From the NCBI RefSeq assembly GCF_000247695.1, contig NW_004624783.1, positions 124,919 to 188,918 on the forward strand: DNA of 64,000 bases, written 5' to 3'. Positions within the stretch are counted from its first letter, which is position 1, and every line of letters begins with the position of its first letter. Below the pieces are notes generated by a model. The model saw nothing but the letters and a program-made list of their open reading frames with translations, ran no database searches and was not told the origin of the DNA. The translations under genes were made by a program, and so were the position numbers. Of the stretch, positions 44,495 to 53,890 are shown piece after piece. This DNA is from Heterocephalus glaber. Its lineage: Eukaryota; Chordata; Mammalia; Rodentia; Bathyergidae.

Positions 44495-45449
44495 GAATTA
44501 TTGCTTTTTAATTGGGAAGCAGTGGCCTGTAAGTTAATGAGCTCCCTAGGGGTGTGTGCAGTGAACCTACCTGGCATGGAGGCCTTTCAGGGGCACCTAG
44601 CTGAGCAGGGGTACAGTGAGGTGGCTGGAGGTCCTGTGACATAGGATTTGTGTTGGGCTGAGGGTAGCAGTACAGTTGGATGTGGAGGGATTCTGTGCTC
44701 AGGCTTCTAGATCCTGATGGTGTCTGTCCGATGTCAGGCAAGGAGGGATGCTGGAGACTGCCTGGGCTGGAATCAGGGCCACAGTCTCCATTTTACTGGT
44801 GGGGAATCTGGCAAACAGCAGCATGGAGCCTTGTCAGGGTGCACAGTGAGTTATGGCAGGGCAGGACCATGCCCCCAACCTCCTGGCTCCCACTGCATGA
44901 TTTTTCTGCTCCAAAAAGCACACTCTCTTGCTGCACAAACACGTACACATTCAGACATTTGTGTATACATGGTACACATGGTGGCACATGCATGGGACAT
45001 TCTCAAGGGCCCCTCAGGCCCTGAAATCCTGGGGTAGGGCCTCTTCAACGAAGCCTTTTCTTTTTCCTGCCCTAGAGTAAGGAAAAGAAGGAGGAAGGGA
45101 GAGAGGAAGCCATTGCTTTGTGCATTGTTCCTTGTTGGGGAGATAAAATGGCTGCTGAGAGCAAATAAAAGACCCTTTGAGACCTGCTGCTTTCTCACTC
45201 AAGAGAGCTCCTTCCCTTCTCTGATCCCCTCCCCTCTCTATTCAACAGTAGCACCCATGGGGGTGTGTAACACCAGTAAAACACTCAGAAATGTCATCAA
45301 ATATGCCACTGCAAACCTACAGCTATTGTCCAGGACCTTGTGACACACAGAGACCCTAGCCATACAGAGCACGGGGAAGGCTCAGTGTACCTGGCCAGCA
45401 CCTGATCAGTTTGTCTAAATGTCCCATGTAGGTTTAAGAAGAGTATCTG

Positions 45450-45735
45450 TTCTTTGCTATTCTTTAATTTTGGGGTGCAGTATTTGTCCTGTTTCACTGA
45501 AATCGAGCTTGTTAATTTTGTGGTTCAATTCCTCTCATTTGTGTTATTAGCATTTTTTGACTGCTTCTTTTTATCAATTTCTAAGGGCAGATTGTTAAAA
45601 ATCTTTCAATCAGGGAGTAGATTGATCCAATTCTTGTAATTCTATCAATTTTTACACCATTTGTTTTTGGCTATGTTGTTTAGTACATACAAGTTGAGGA
45701 TTTTTGTAGTTTTTTGATAGATTTTTTTCATTTAA
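45450..45735. repeat. T-rich LINE-1-like fragment
   Basis: The text 'ttgttaattttgtggttcaattcc...attgatccaattcttgtaattctatcaatttttacaccatttg...tatgttgtttagtacatacaagttgaggatttttgtag' resembles the T-rich complement or 3' part of old L1 ORF2 sequence ('ttctatcaattttt.gcttcatgtattttg'). The orientation and subfamily are uncertain, and no open frame survives. Confidence 0.45.
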
Positions 45736-47281
45736 TTATTGTGTGATAAACCTCTTAAAGTCTAACAAAAGAGAGAGAGTTATCCTGGGGCCCATCCCCA
45801 GACACACACACATATTGTCACTCAGAGAAGAGATAGATATACAAAGCCACACAGGGGCACACAAAGCCATGGACACCACCATGTACACACATGAATACTC
45901 ACAGAGAGGTGATATAATGGGGCCTGCAAGGTTCCTCCAACTGCCCAGGACTGAGTCCTGGAAGCACTGGGGTGGGCAGGGCAGTCCTTGATCTTCCTTG
46001 TTCTCTGCTCCTTGAGAGCAGATGTTCAGAGCCTCAGCCATGGGCTGAGGTATGCCAGCATGCCCAGACCAAGTTGGAGGCCCTGGACCTCGGAAGCTAC
46101 TCTGTTGGCCTGCTTTCAGGTGGAAGGGAGGGTTCAGATCCCATTGGCTAGAGAGGTCAGTTCTGGAGCCTGGGACATGCTGGCAGCCAAAGAGCCACCT
46201 TTGCCAACTCCCCAGTCGAAGCTGGGAATACCCAGGGCCCTTGGTAGCCAGCACACTGGTCCATGAGTGAGAGGTGGCACATACCCCAGGGCAGGGATCC
46301 AGGCTTTGCTGCCTCCTCCCTGAGCCTCAGCCTCCCCTCTGTCCTCTCATTGAGTCTGGCACAGAAAGACCTGTAGGCTTGGACAGGGAGTTGTGGGGAT
46401 CCCAGGCTGGAAGGAGGTAAGGTGCCCACATGGGAGGCATGTAGGGTCCTCGCCTCCAGGAGGCAAAGAGTTCAGTGAGGGTGCGGCAGCATGGAGCAGA
46501 TTTAATCACAGCCAGGGAGACTGGGAGTCTTCTTGGAGCTGGTAGATCTGACTGGGGCCTTGAGCAGTGAGCTCACATGGGTTTGGTGTTCAGATAGAGA
46601 ATTTATAACTTTCTGATGCTTCAGAAGAATTGTGTGGATTATTTTCTTCTTCACACTGGCATTAGCAAAATTAATTTTACTATATTTAATTTAATCAATA
46701 AAATACAAGTCCTGAGCCATCCAAAACTATGTGGGAAAGTACAAACATATTTTTTCTTCTAGCAAGTAACCATATCTCAGATAGGCCCTATTTAAGCAAT
46801 TGTTTCAAATTTAATAGATTGTATTCAGTCAAATAAGGTTTGATTATGTTTTTACCTACTCTTTCCTAGATGTCAAGTTTTAATGGACCTTTAACTGTGC
46901 CTTCTAATTCTTAATTATGTTTTTCCACATGTAAGTAATGCAAGTGGATTAAGTGGTTCAAGGAAGAGCCCACCAGAGGATGTTGATGCAAACCAAGGGG
47001 TGCTTACCAGGGTGGTAGTGGGGAAGAGGGTATTAGAAGAAGCAGGTTGCCAGCCCTGAGGTTCCTGGCTGCCAGGAAGCAGGTACCTCCTGCAGCTCCC
47101 AGGGCAGGTGGCTGCTCTTCCCCTTCCCCAGGACTCAGAACACTGGGCCTGGCATTATGACCTGCTCTGTTCCCTTTGCATGGGAAGTGATGCCTTGGGC
47201 AGGGGCTGGGACTCTCAGCCCTGGTTAAGAACCGGAGAAGATGAGCTGCATCTGGGAGAGGGTGAAGTGAGGACCAGGGTG

Positions 47282-47283
<2 letters not shown>

Positions 47284-47336
<53 letters not shown>
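47284..47336. repeat. (GT)n microsatellite, 26 units
   Basis: This is an uninterrupted 53-bp GT run in AQP1 intron 1, about 1.8 kb before exon 2. It is likely length-polymorphic and prone to Z-DNA. Confidence 0.97.
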
Positions 47337-47339
<3 letters not shown>

Positions 47340-49110
47340 AGCAGGAGCCACTTATAGCCATGGCTCCGGGAATCAGCAAGAAAGGGATGGTTTCAGGATT
47401 CCCGACAGCTAGCAATTAGGCTCATCCTAGAGAGCAGAGCAATGAGCAAGAGAAGAGTTGAACTTTACTGGGCCTCCCAGTGTGAATGTGGATGGGACAG
47501 CTAAGCCTGCATGGCCTCCCCTCCACCCAGCCAACCTGGCTTCTGGAGGACCCTTGCCAGCAGCTCTAGGGACCTCACTGTCTCTTGAATACCTGTGTAG
47601 GCTGGGCCCTTCCTCTCTGCCTGTCCTCATATCCTATGGAAATAATGAGAAAGAACCAGAATAAGAACCACAGTCTCTCCTTCCAGATGCCCTGAGACAG
47701 CCCCTTTGCCTTTGACCCTCTCACAATGCCCTAGAGAGTGAGCAGGGAGCATTAGATCCACTTTGCACATGGAAAAACCGAGGATTAGAAGGGTCAAGCT
47801 GTGTTCCTTGTGCCAGCAAGTAGAACAGTCAGGATCTGAACACAGAGTAGACATTGCCTGGCCTTGAGGCAGGAAGAGAACTAGGCACTGCCCAGAGGGC
47901 TGCCTGATGGGACTCAGTTCTGGGGTCCGCCAGAAAAGGCCCAGAGCTAAGACCGTAAGGCAGGGGAGGGGATGTGAGTCATTCCCTTTAAACCTGCAAG
48001 GCAGACAAAAGCTGGAAGAGAATTGTTCTTTTAAGATGGTCTTGAACAGGGCTGGGAAAACCTCTGCAGGAATGGAGGTGTGTCCCCCACCTAGGATTTT
48101 GCAGAATGTCCTGTAGCCTTAAGAGATACCCCAGCACCCTCAGGATGGGAACTGGGAAGGGAGACTCAAAGCTCTAGCTTGTTGAGACACTGCCCGGCCT
48201 GGGAGAAGGCAGCCTAGGTGGCAAAACTGGGCATCTTTGCAAGTGAACCTTTGTGACTTGGTTCAGTTGCCCTATGTGGGTGTTCTGCTCCCATCCCGTG
48301 GAGCAGGATGCAGGGTGCCCTGGAGAGTCCTCTGGGTGCAGTTGCTGGCGAGAGAGGGCTTAGCTGACCTTGTGGCAGCTCTCATTCCCTTCTTTTTCTG
48401 TGAGTCATGTTTCTAAAAGTGGCCTAGGAGCCGTGGCAGCCAGACTGTAGTGGTGAGACCTGGTGGCCAAAGAAAGGAAGGGGAGGGCCAGAGCCAGGGC
48501 AGAGGGGAGACAGAAGGAAAGACAGGGAGGCCATGGCCGAAGGAAATGGGAGAGAGACACTGGATCAGGGAAAGAGGGAGACTGCATGGGGAAGAAGAGA
48601 TGGGGTGGAGGTGAGGATATGGGACCAAAGGAGAGACCACAGGGCTGGGAGAGCTAAGAGAAGAAGATGCCCCCAGCTTCGGGATGCTTAGAGGCAGCAG
48701 GGCATGGCATGGAAAGTTCCGACTCTGGGGCATGAAGCAGTGTCCCCAGCTGGGCCCTCCTATTCACTTGCTTCTTTCTATTCTCCTGTAAAAGGCCCTG
48801 ACCATCTCCTCCCATGCCTGAGCCTTGCCCCTCACCTTTGGCCTTGGGAACCCCAGAGTACCTGGGCCTGGGCCCTACCTCGCCTCAGGCATCAGGGAAG
48901 AGCGGGAGATACTGGGCTGTGCTCAGCACTAGCGGGAGGGGACTGATGACCAGTGCCTGCTGTGTGCCTGGGCAGAGCCGGGCTCCCTCTGAGCACAGTG
49001 AAAGCACTGAGGGTCTGACCCTAGTGCCAGGGCCTGGGACACTTGGAGGTCTTGGGACGTAGTTTCCATCCTCCCTGCTCACCATGCCTCCTTGCTCTTC
49101 TCCCCTACAG

Positions 49111-49275
49111 CTGGCCCCTGGTGTGAACTCAGGCCAGGGCCTAGGCATTGAGATCATCGGCACTCTGCAGCTGGTGCTGTGTGTGCTGGCCACCACTGAC
49201 CGGAGACGACGTGACCTTGGTGGCTCTGCTCCCTTAGCCATCGGCCTCTCTGTGGCCCTGGGGCACCTGCTGGCG
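49111..49275 (+). CDS. AQP1: AQP1 coding exon 2 (residues 129-183)
   Basis: The acceptor is ctcccctacag|CTG and the donor CTGGCG|gtgagt. The 55 codons encode LAPGVNSGQGLGIEIIGTLQ and end VALGHLLA. It covers the end of extracellular loop C, transmembrane helix 4 (about 137-155), the cytoplasmic RRRRD turn of loop D (residues 159-163) and helix 5 (about 166-183). His180, a selectivity-filter residue specific to water-only aquaporins, is present in GHLLA. Residue 131 is Pro where I recall Asp in human AQP1, in the surface loop that begins at the exon junction. Intron 2, which follows, is only 271 bp. Confidence 0.98.
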
Positions 49276-49546
49276 GTGAGTGGAGGGCCTTCCCACATGG
49301 GGTGGGCCGGGGAGGGCAGGCCAGGTGGGGAAGCCCTGCATGGGCAGTGAAAGCCTCTGGATGAAGCTGCACTGCGGTGGGAATGGTCGGCCAGCTCTGG
49401 GGGCAGGTATGTTGCTGGCCACCTTCCCGGGTCAGTGCTCCTCTCTCCTGGGTCTGATTCCTCCTCGCCTGTCCCTTTCCTTCTGTCCTCTGTTTTCTCA
49501 CCTGTCTCTCTCCTGTCACTTTCTTTGCACTCCTTCCCACCCCCAG
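49276..49546 (+). other. AQP1: AQP1 intron 2 (271 bp)
   Basis: This is a phase-0 intron with GTGAGT donor and CCCCCAG acceptor preceded by a long pyrimidine tract (49437-49546). It has no other feature. It is too short for a regulatory module of note. Confidence 0.9.
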
Positions 49547-49627
49547 ATCGACTACACTGGCTGTGGTATTAACCCTGCTCGGTCCTTTGGCTCCGCGGTG
49601 ATCACCCACAACTTCAGCAACCACTGG
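49547..49627 (+). CDS. AQP1: AQP1 coding exon 3 (residues 184-210)
   Basis: The 27-codon exon has acceptor cacccccag|ATC and donor CACTGG|gtaagc. It encodes IDYTGCGINPARSFGSAVIT and then HNFSNHW. It carries the second NPA motif (192-194), the conserved filter arginine Arg195 and Cys189, the mercury-sensitive pore cysteine of AQP1. Asn205 in NFS is a second sequon that, in the human channel, is reported as not glycosylated. Together with Phe56 and His180 these residues complete the aromatic/arginine filter, so water selectivity should be intact. Confidence 0.98.
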
Positions 49628-50373
49628 GTAAGCTGGGGCTTTGAGGTCACAGGGCAAGTTCAACACCGCCACGTGGCATCCTTCTCCCTACCGGGGCTGT
49701 GGGAAGCTGCCAGGGCAGAGAAAATCAGGAGACAGAGGCCCGAGATGAAGGGGTGGTGGGGCCACATTGGAGCAGTTAGGCCCAGCCTCTGCCTTCCTAG
49801 TTTAGACTGCCCCACCCTGCCCCACCTAGTGGCCCTGAGCCACCCTAGCAGAAGTCTCACCTCTGCCACTTTCTGATTCAGGGAGACCTTGGGCAAGCTG
49901 CTCACCCACTCTGTTGGTTCCTCAAGCTGTGTGGTGGCATAATGGTAGCTCTTCTCTGCCAGGAGGGGAAAGAATCTGAGCTAAGCACAGAGAGAGCACT
50001 CTGTGGGCTTCAGCTCTAATTATCACTGATGTGCATGTTCCAGGCCAGCCCTGTGTTAGACTGGACTGTCTCTGGGGCCCTTCCAGGGCCGGGGCAGTGG
50101 TGGGTGGGTGGGCAATGGGCATCTTCAGGAGGCTGGAACTGACATGCCTGAGCTGGCCCACACAGAGGCCAGGAGAGGCCCCTCCACACACCCTAGCCTG
50201 GCGCATCCTGGGGGAAACTGAGTCAGCAGGCTGGGATCCAGCCCTGCCTGCCTCTGTCCAGATCCAGGTGGGGGACAACTTCCAGTGGGGTGGTGGGGAC
50301 TTCCCAGGGAGGAGCTGTGGGGTGCACCTCTCAGCCCCAGCCAGGTGCCCTCTGATCACATCTGTTCTCCTAG
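49628..50373 (+). other. AQP1: AQP1 intron 3 (746 bp)
   Basis: This is a phase-0 intron, GTAAGC donor, TCTCCTAG acceptor. A MIR-like fragment lies at 49850-49945 ('cacctctgccactttctgattcagggagaccttgggcaagctgctcaccc'). The remainder is GC-rich and unremarkable. Confidence 0.85.
49850..49945 (+). repeat. MIR SINE fragment in AQP1 intron 3
   Basis: 'tctgccactttctgattcagggagaccttgggcaagctgctcacccactctg' matches the MIR core (tctgccacttactagctgtgtgaccttgggcaagtta) well. It is an ancient copy. Confidence 0.6.
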
Positions 50374-50553
50374 ATCTTCTGGGTGGGGCCGTTCATCGGG
50401 GGAGCCCTGGCAGTGCTGATCTACGACTTCATCCTGGCCCCGAGAAGCAGTGACCTCACAGACCGCATGAAGGTGTGGACTGGCAGCCAGGTGGAGGAGT
50501 ACGACCTGGATGCAGACGACATCAACTCCAGGGTGGAGATGAAGCCCAAATAG
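50374..50553 (+). CDS. AQP1: AQP1 coding exon 4 (residues 211-269) and stop
   Basis: The acceptor is gttctcctag|ATC; the TAG stop is at 50551-50553. The 59 codons encode IFWVGPFIGGALAVLIYDFI and end DADDINSRVEMKPK. It covers transmembrane helix 6 (about 208-228) and the cytoplasmic tail. The tail is nearly identical to the remembered human one. The visible differences are Met for Val in DRMKVW and an exchanged Gly-Ser pair in WTGSQVEEYDLD (human WTSGQ). The total of 128+55+27+59 gives 269 residues. Confidence 0.98.
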   Translation: MFWVGPFIGGALAVLIYDFILAPRSSDLTDRMKVWTGSQVEEYDLDADDINSRVEMKPK

Positions 50554-52059
50554 AAGGGCCTGCCCTAAGCATCCATGTGGGGGGCAGGGGCAGGGACGGG
50601 CAGAGGGAGGGGAGGGCTAAAATTCATATTGTAGACACTCTGCCAAGCTGGCCAACGTCAGTCCCCGAGGTTTGCCAAACCTGCATGGTCAGGCCTCGTT
50701 GGAGGTGTTTCTCTCACTTTCTTTCTTTCTCCATTTCCTGGGCCTCAAAGCTTCCTGGGGACCAAGATTCGCTAATTCACCCCTCCCTGTTGTCACTGAA
50801 GAAGTGAAAGAGAGGGACCCATCTGCTGTTGTCCCCTCAGAGTGTGTGGGGAGGTGTGCCAGAAAGTCTCCCCTCACCCCAAAGCTAGTTGCCAACTCGC
50901 CTGCCACAGGGGCCTGAGGTCCCACTGCATTGCTTTAGTGCCTCTGGTCAATGCCCTCCCTCCCTGCCAGGTACTGGCCCCAGGAATGCTTGAGGGAAAG
51001 AGTGGGCAGAGGGGTGCAGGTAGCAGACAAGATTAGCCCCTAAGTTTGGCTTGCTCCCAGGGCACCTCCCACCCCCAAGAGTTGCTGCATGACTTGGAGT
51101 TATCCCTGACTCAGGGCTTCGGTGACCGTCATCTGTAAAGTGGTAGGGACAGGGAGGACTGCGTAGATTCTGAACGTGTAAAGTACCACAGGTTCCAGAA
51201 GGCATGGCCAAGACCAGTGCAGCTCCACCCACTTGTCCTGGGCTTTTTCCCCAGCTGCATTCACATCTGTGTGCCTGTGCACTCTTATTCTGGAGCAGAG
51301 ATAGACAGATAGCCCAGGTGGTTGAAGGTGCCTGTTCCCTGTGGGGAGTGGGGGCCTTCCCTAGACAGGGCCTGCTGTTGTAGAGTAAAGGCCATTTGGA
51401 GGGCGAAGGAAGGACCCTGATGTTCCCTCACTGAGGCTTAGTTGGTCTTCCTATCTATCACAGAATGAACTTCAACATTATTCCAGCACAGACCTAGGAC
51501 ACCATCGTGTGGGTGTGTTTGATAAAGGGCGCTTGGGTTATCTGAGGCCTCAAACCTGAGGACAGAAAGATTCTGATGTGAATCAGTCTATGGTGACAGG
51601 TGCCCTTTGCGGGGGTTCCAAGCTTGGTACTGATCCTGAGCAGGGAAGAACATCTCCTATACCTGCTCTTGAGGCCCTGGCTGGAGCCATCTGGGGCAGC
51701 TGAGTGAGCTGCTCAGGCTTGTTGTGTGACCCTCAGGCCATAGCCTTCTTTCCTCATTGACCTAGAGGGAAGAGGTCGGCCTTGACCTGATGAGGTAGCA
51801 GCTGGCTGATGAGCATCCCAGGTGCGGTTCAGAGCAGAGTCACCCTGGGGACTGATGTCTCCCACTCCACTCTACAAATCTGAAAGTCCGCTGGATTCCA
51901 GCAGGCCAGAGCAGCTCCACTACTGTGCCACAGCCATGAGGCCAACATACGCCGAGAGACACAACCACAAGCACGCAGAAGTTTAGAAGCAGGAGGTGAA
52001 TGGGACCCCTTAGTGGTCACCAGCATATCACATCCTCACGCTCTCTTCTCCATTATGTA

Positions 52060-52150
52060 GCGGGAACTTCCAGCCTATTTAGCAGATAAGGAAACTGAGG
52101 CTCAAGGTCCCACAGCTAGATCAAGATTTGGCCATTCTACCAACCAAGGC
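52060..52150 (+). repeat. MIR-family fragment within AQP1 3' UTR
   Basis: 'ttagcagataaggaaactgaggctcaaggtcccacagctagatcaagatttggcc' matches the 'ttacagataaggaaactgaggctcagagaggt...cacacagctagtaag' block of MIR-type repeats. It means part of the AQP1 3' UTR is an exapted ancient SINE. Confidence 0.6.
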
Positions 52151-52373
52151 CATGCCTGGCTCCTCCCCGGACCGTGAGGTGAACTCTTCTCATTCTCAGT
52201 TTCTCAGTTTGTGCCTGGGCAATGGCCAGGGGCCAAGGAGCAGGGAGGTTGTGATGGAGCAGGAGGGGCAGACCCAGCCCTGCCTGGTTCTGGCTGCTGT
52301 GTCCCAGGACCCTGCATCTGTCTGCTCAGCATTTATGTCTCTTTGGAATTGGAATTTTATTATATGTTAAGAA

Positions 52374-52379
52374 AATAAA
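52374..52379 (+). terminator. AQP1: AQP1 poly(A) signal AATAAA
   Basis: The canonical hexamer is followed about 35-55 nt downstream by a T-rich then GT-containing stretch (52413-52438), the expected downstream element. Cleavage is predicted near 52390-52400. It is the first AATAAA after the AQP1 stop that I can see. Confidence 0.82.
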
Positions 52380-53729
52380 GGAAAATGACTTATAATGTCC
52401 TCTAGATTCCTGTAGTTTTTTTTTTTTTCTTCTGGTGCTGCATCCTTACAAGGGTCTTCTGGATCTGTGAAGAGATTGGTCCCACTCATGAGACCTAGTG
52501 TGGGGTGGGGACACAGCCTCCCTGCTGTGCTCAAGATCCTTGGTCCCTGGGGGTGGGTACAGCTGCAGGACAGAACCCTGGATGCACACAGGATCCTGCC
52601 CCTGGGGCCTGGTGGGGTCATTTTGGAGGTCTTGGAGTAGCTGGGGAGGGGCAGAGGTCCTAATCATTTTAAGCAGCATGGATTCTGGAGGGTACAAGGG
52701 ATGGAGAAGGGAAGGCCGACATCTGACAGCCGTATTAGTTCCCACTCCCTTCCTCAGAGCAGGTCCCTGGGAGTCACAGACCTGCCAGGCCTCTTCCCCA
52801 CCTCCCTCAACTCACCCTCAGGATCTCACCACACTGGGCTGGGCACTGGGGCCCACAAGCTCTGCCCTAGGGAGCTCGGGCCTCTGGGGGATGGACTGGC
52901 TCTTCAGTGCTCTGTCAGCTGACACTCAGACCTGGCTTCCCCCCACCCACACAGGGTGTGGTATTTGTCCCAATCAGGGCCAGCTCTACTGAAAGAATGG
53001 GTGCTTGGTGACAGGAAACAGGCCAGGGGCCCATCATGTCTTCCACTGAGGCCTGGTGTCTGGAGGCTTCCAGAACCATCAACCCATAACAATCGCCCCG
53101 GGCCACACAGGCAGGTGTTGCCACAGAGTGGACTGAGCAGGGAAGAGCTGTGTAGGAAGGTCCTGGCACCCCAACACTACTCCTAAGAGACACACATACC
53201 CTGCTCCCTCTGTGGAGGCCCAGGCTGATGTGACACAGGAAAGGTTGGGGCAGGTAGAGCACCATGGTCACCCTAGGAGGGCTACGTCAATAGTGGCAAC
53301 AGCCTTTCTTCTTCCAGTGCACACTGGGACTGGGCTGCCTCAGCCCATGCAAACTGCCCCAGCTTCAGGATGGGCTGGTATGAGTGGGAGAGGGACTGCG
53401 GGGCAGCAGGAATGGTGCAGAGGCTAGCGCAGTGCACCCCGGGCCCATCTGCCAGGTACACCCAGCCTCTCTCACACCCCTACTGGTCTTAGCTCCTTAC
53501 ATTGTCCCATTCTTCTAGGTGTGAAGTCTTCCGCATCCCTACTGTGGGCCCCAGCCAGTCCCACCCCGTTCCACCTCCATGCCATAACAGAGCCTTTCTT
53601 GTGGTATTGCTTCCAGAATTTATGACTACCAGAGTCCTTGAGCCCAGAGGTAGGGCCTGAGAAGAGGCCGAGCACTGGGGTTTCCGGAACACCTTCTAGA
53701 TACGAGGAGCCTCTCTGTGACAGTGCATG

Positions 53730-53890
53730 CATTCTCTCTTAACTTTACAACTGCTTTGGAAAGTAGAGAGGTCCCCATTTACAGAAGACACCCAGGCCCC
53801 CTGAAGATGAACTGATTTCTCGAAGATGGCAGAACTGAGATTTGAACTCATTCTGCTTGACTTAAAGACTGGGATTTGCTTAGTTCTGGG
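53730..53890 (+). repeat. MIR/MIR3-like fragment
   Basis: 'cccatttacagaagacacccaggccc...aactgatttctcgaagatggcagaactgagatttgaactcattctgcttgac' follows 'cccattttacagatgaggaaactgaggc...gcagagctgggatttgaacccaggtctgtctgac'. It is a recognisable but decayed copy. Confidence 0.6.

Larger units (their letters stand above)
40280..49110 (+). other. AQP1: AQP1 intron 1 (8.8 kb)
   Basis: This is a phase-0 intron between Asp128 and Leu129. It contains a TG-rich block (40945-41072), a GATA/E-box cluster (42830-42885), a split duplicated segment (43201-43281, 43539-43582, 44198-44234) and an ID SINE (44408-44494). It also holds a T-rich LINE-1-like fragment (45450-45735), an AT-rich stretch without a named repeat (46590-46950), a long (GT)n (47284-47336) and a purine-rich stretch (48470-48650). 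No additional AQP1 exon is evident. A large first intron followed by two short ones is the usual AQP1 layout. Confidence 0.8.
50554..52395 (+). other. AQP1: AQP1 3' UTR (about 1.84 kb)
   Basis: This is non-coding sequence from the stop to a poly(A) signal. It is comparable in length to what I recall of the human AQP1 3' UTR, and I know of no intron there. It contains a CTTT-rich patch near 50717-50735 and a MIR-like fragment at 52060-52150. Open frames in it are short. The 3' end is set by AATAAA at 52374 and a downstream T/GT-rich element. Confidence 0.75.

Noticed and set aside
47004..47419. Open frames with poly-His-Thr or poly-Cys-Val runs over the GT repeat
   Set aside because: They are translations of the microsatellite only. 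The same applies to the frame over 58471-58854.
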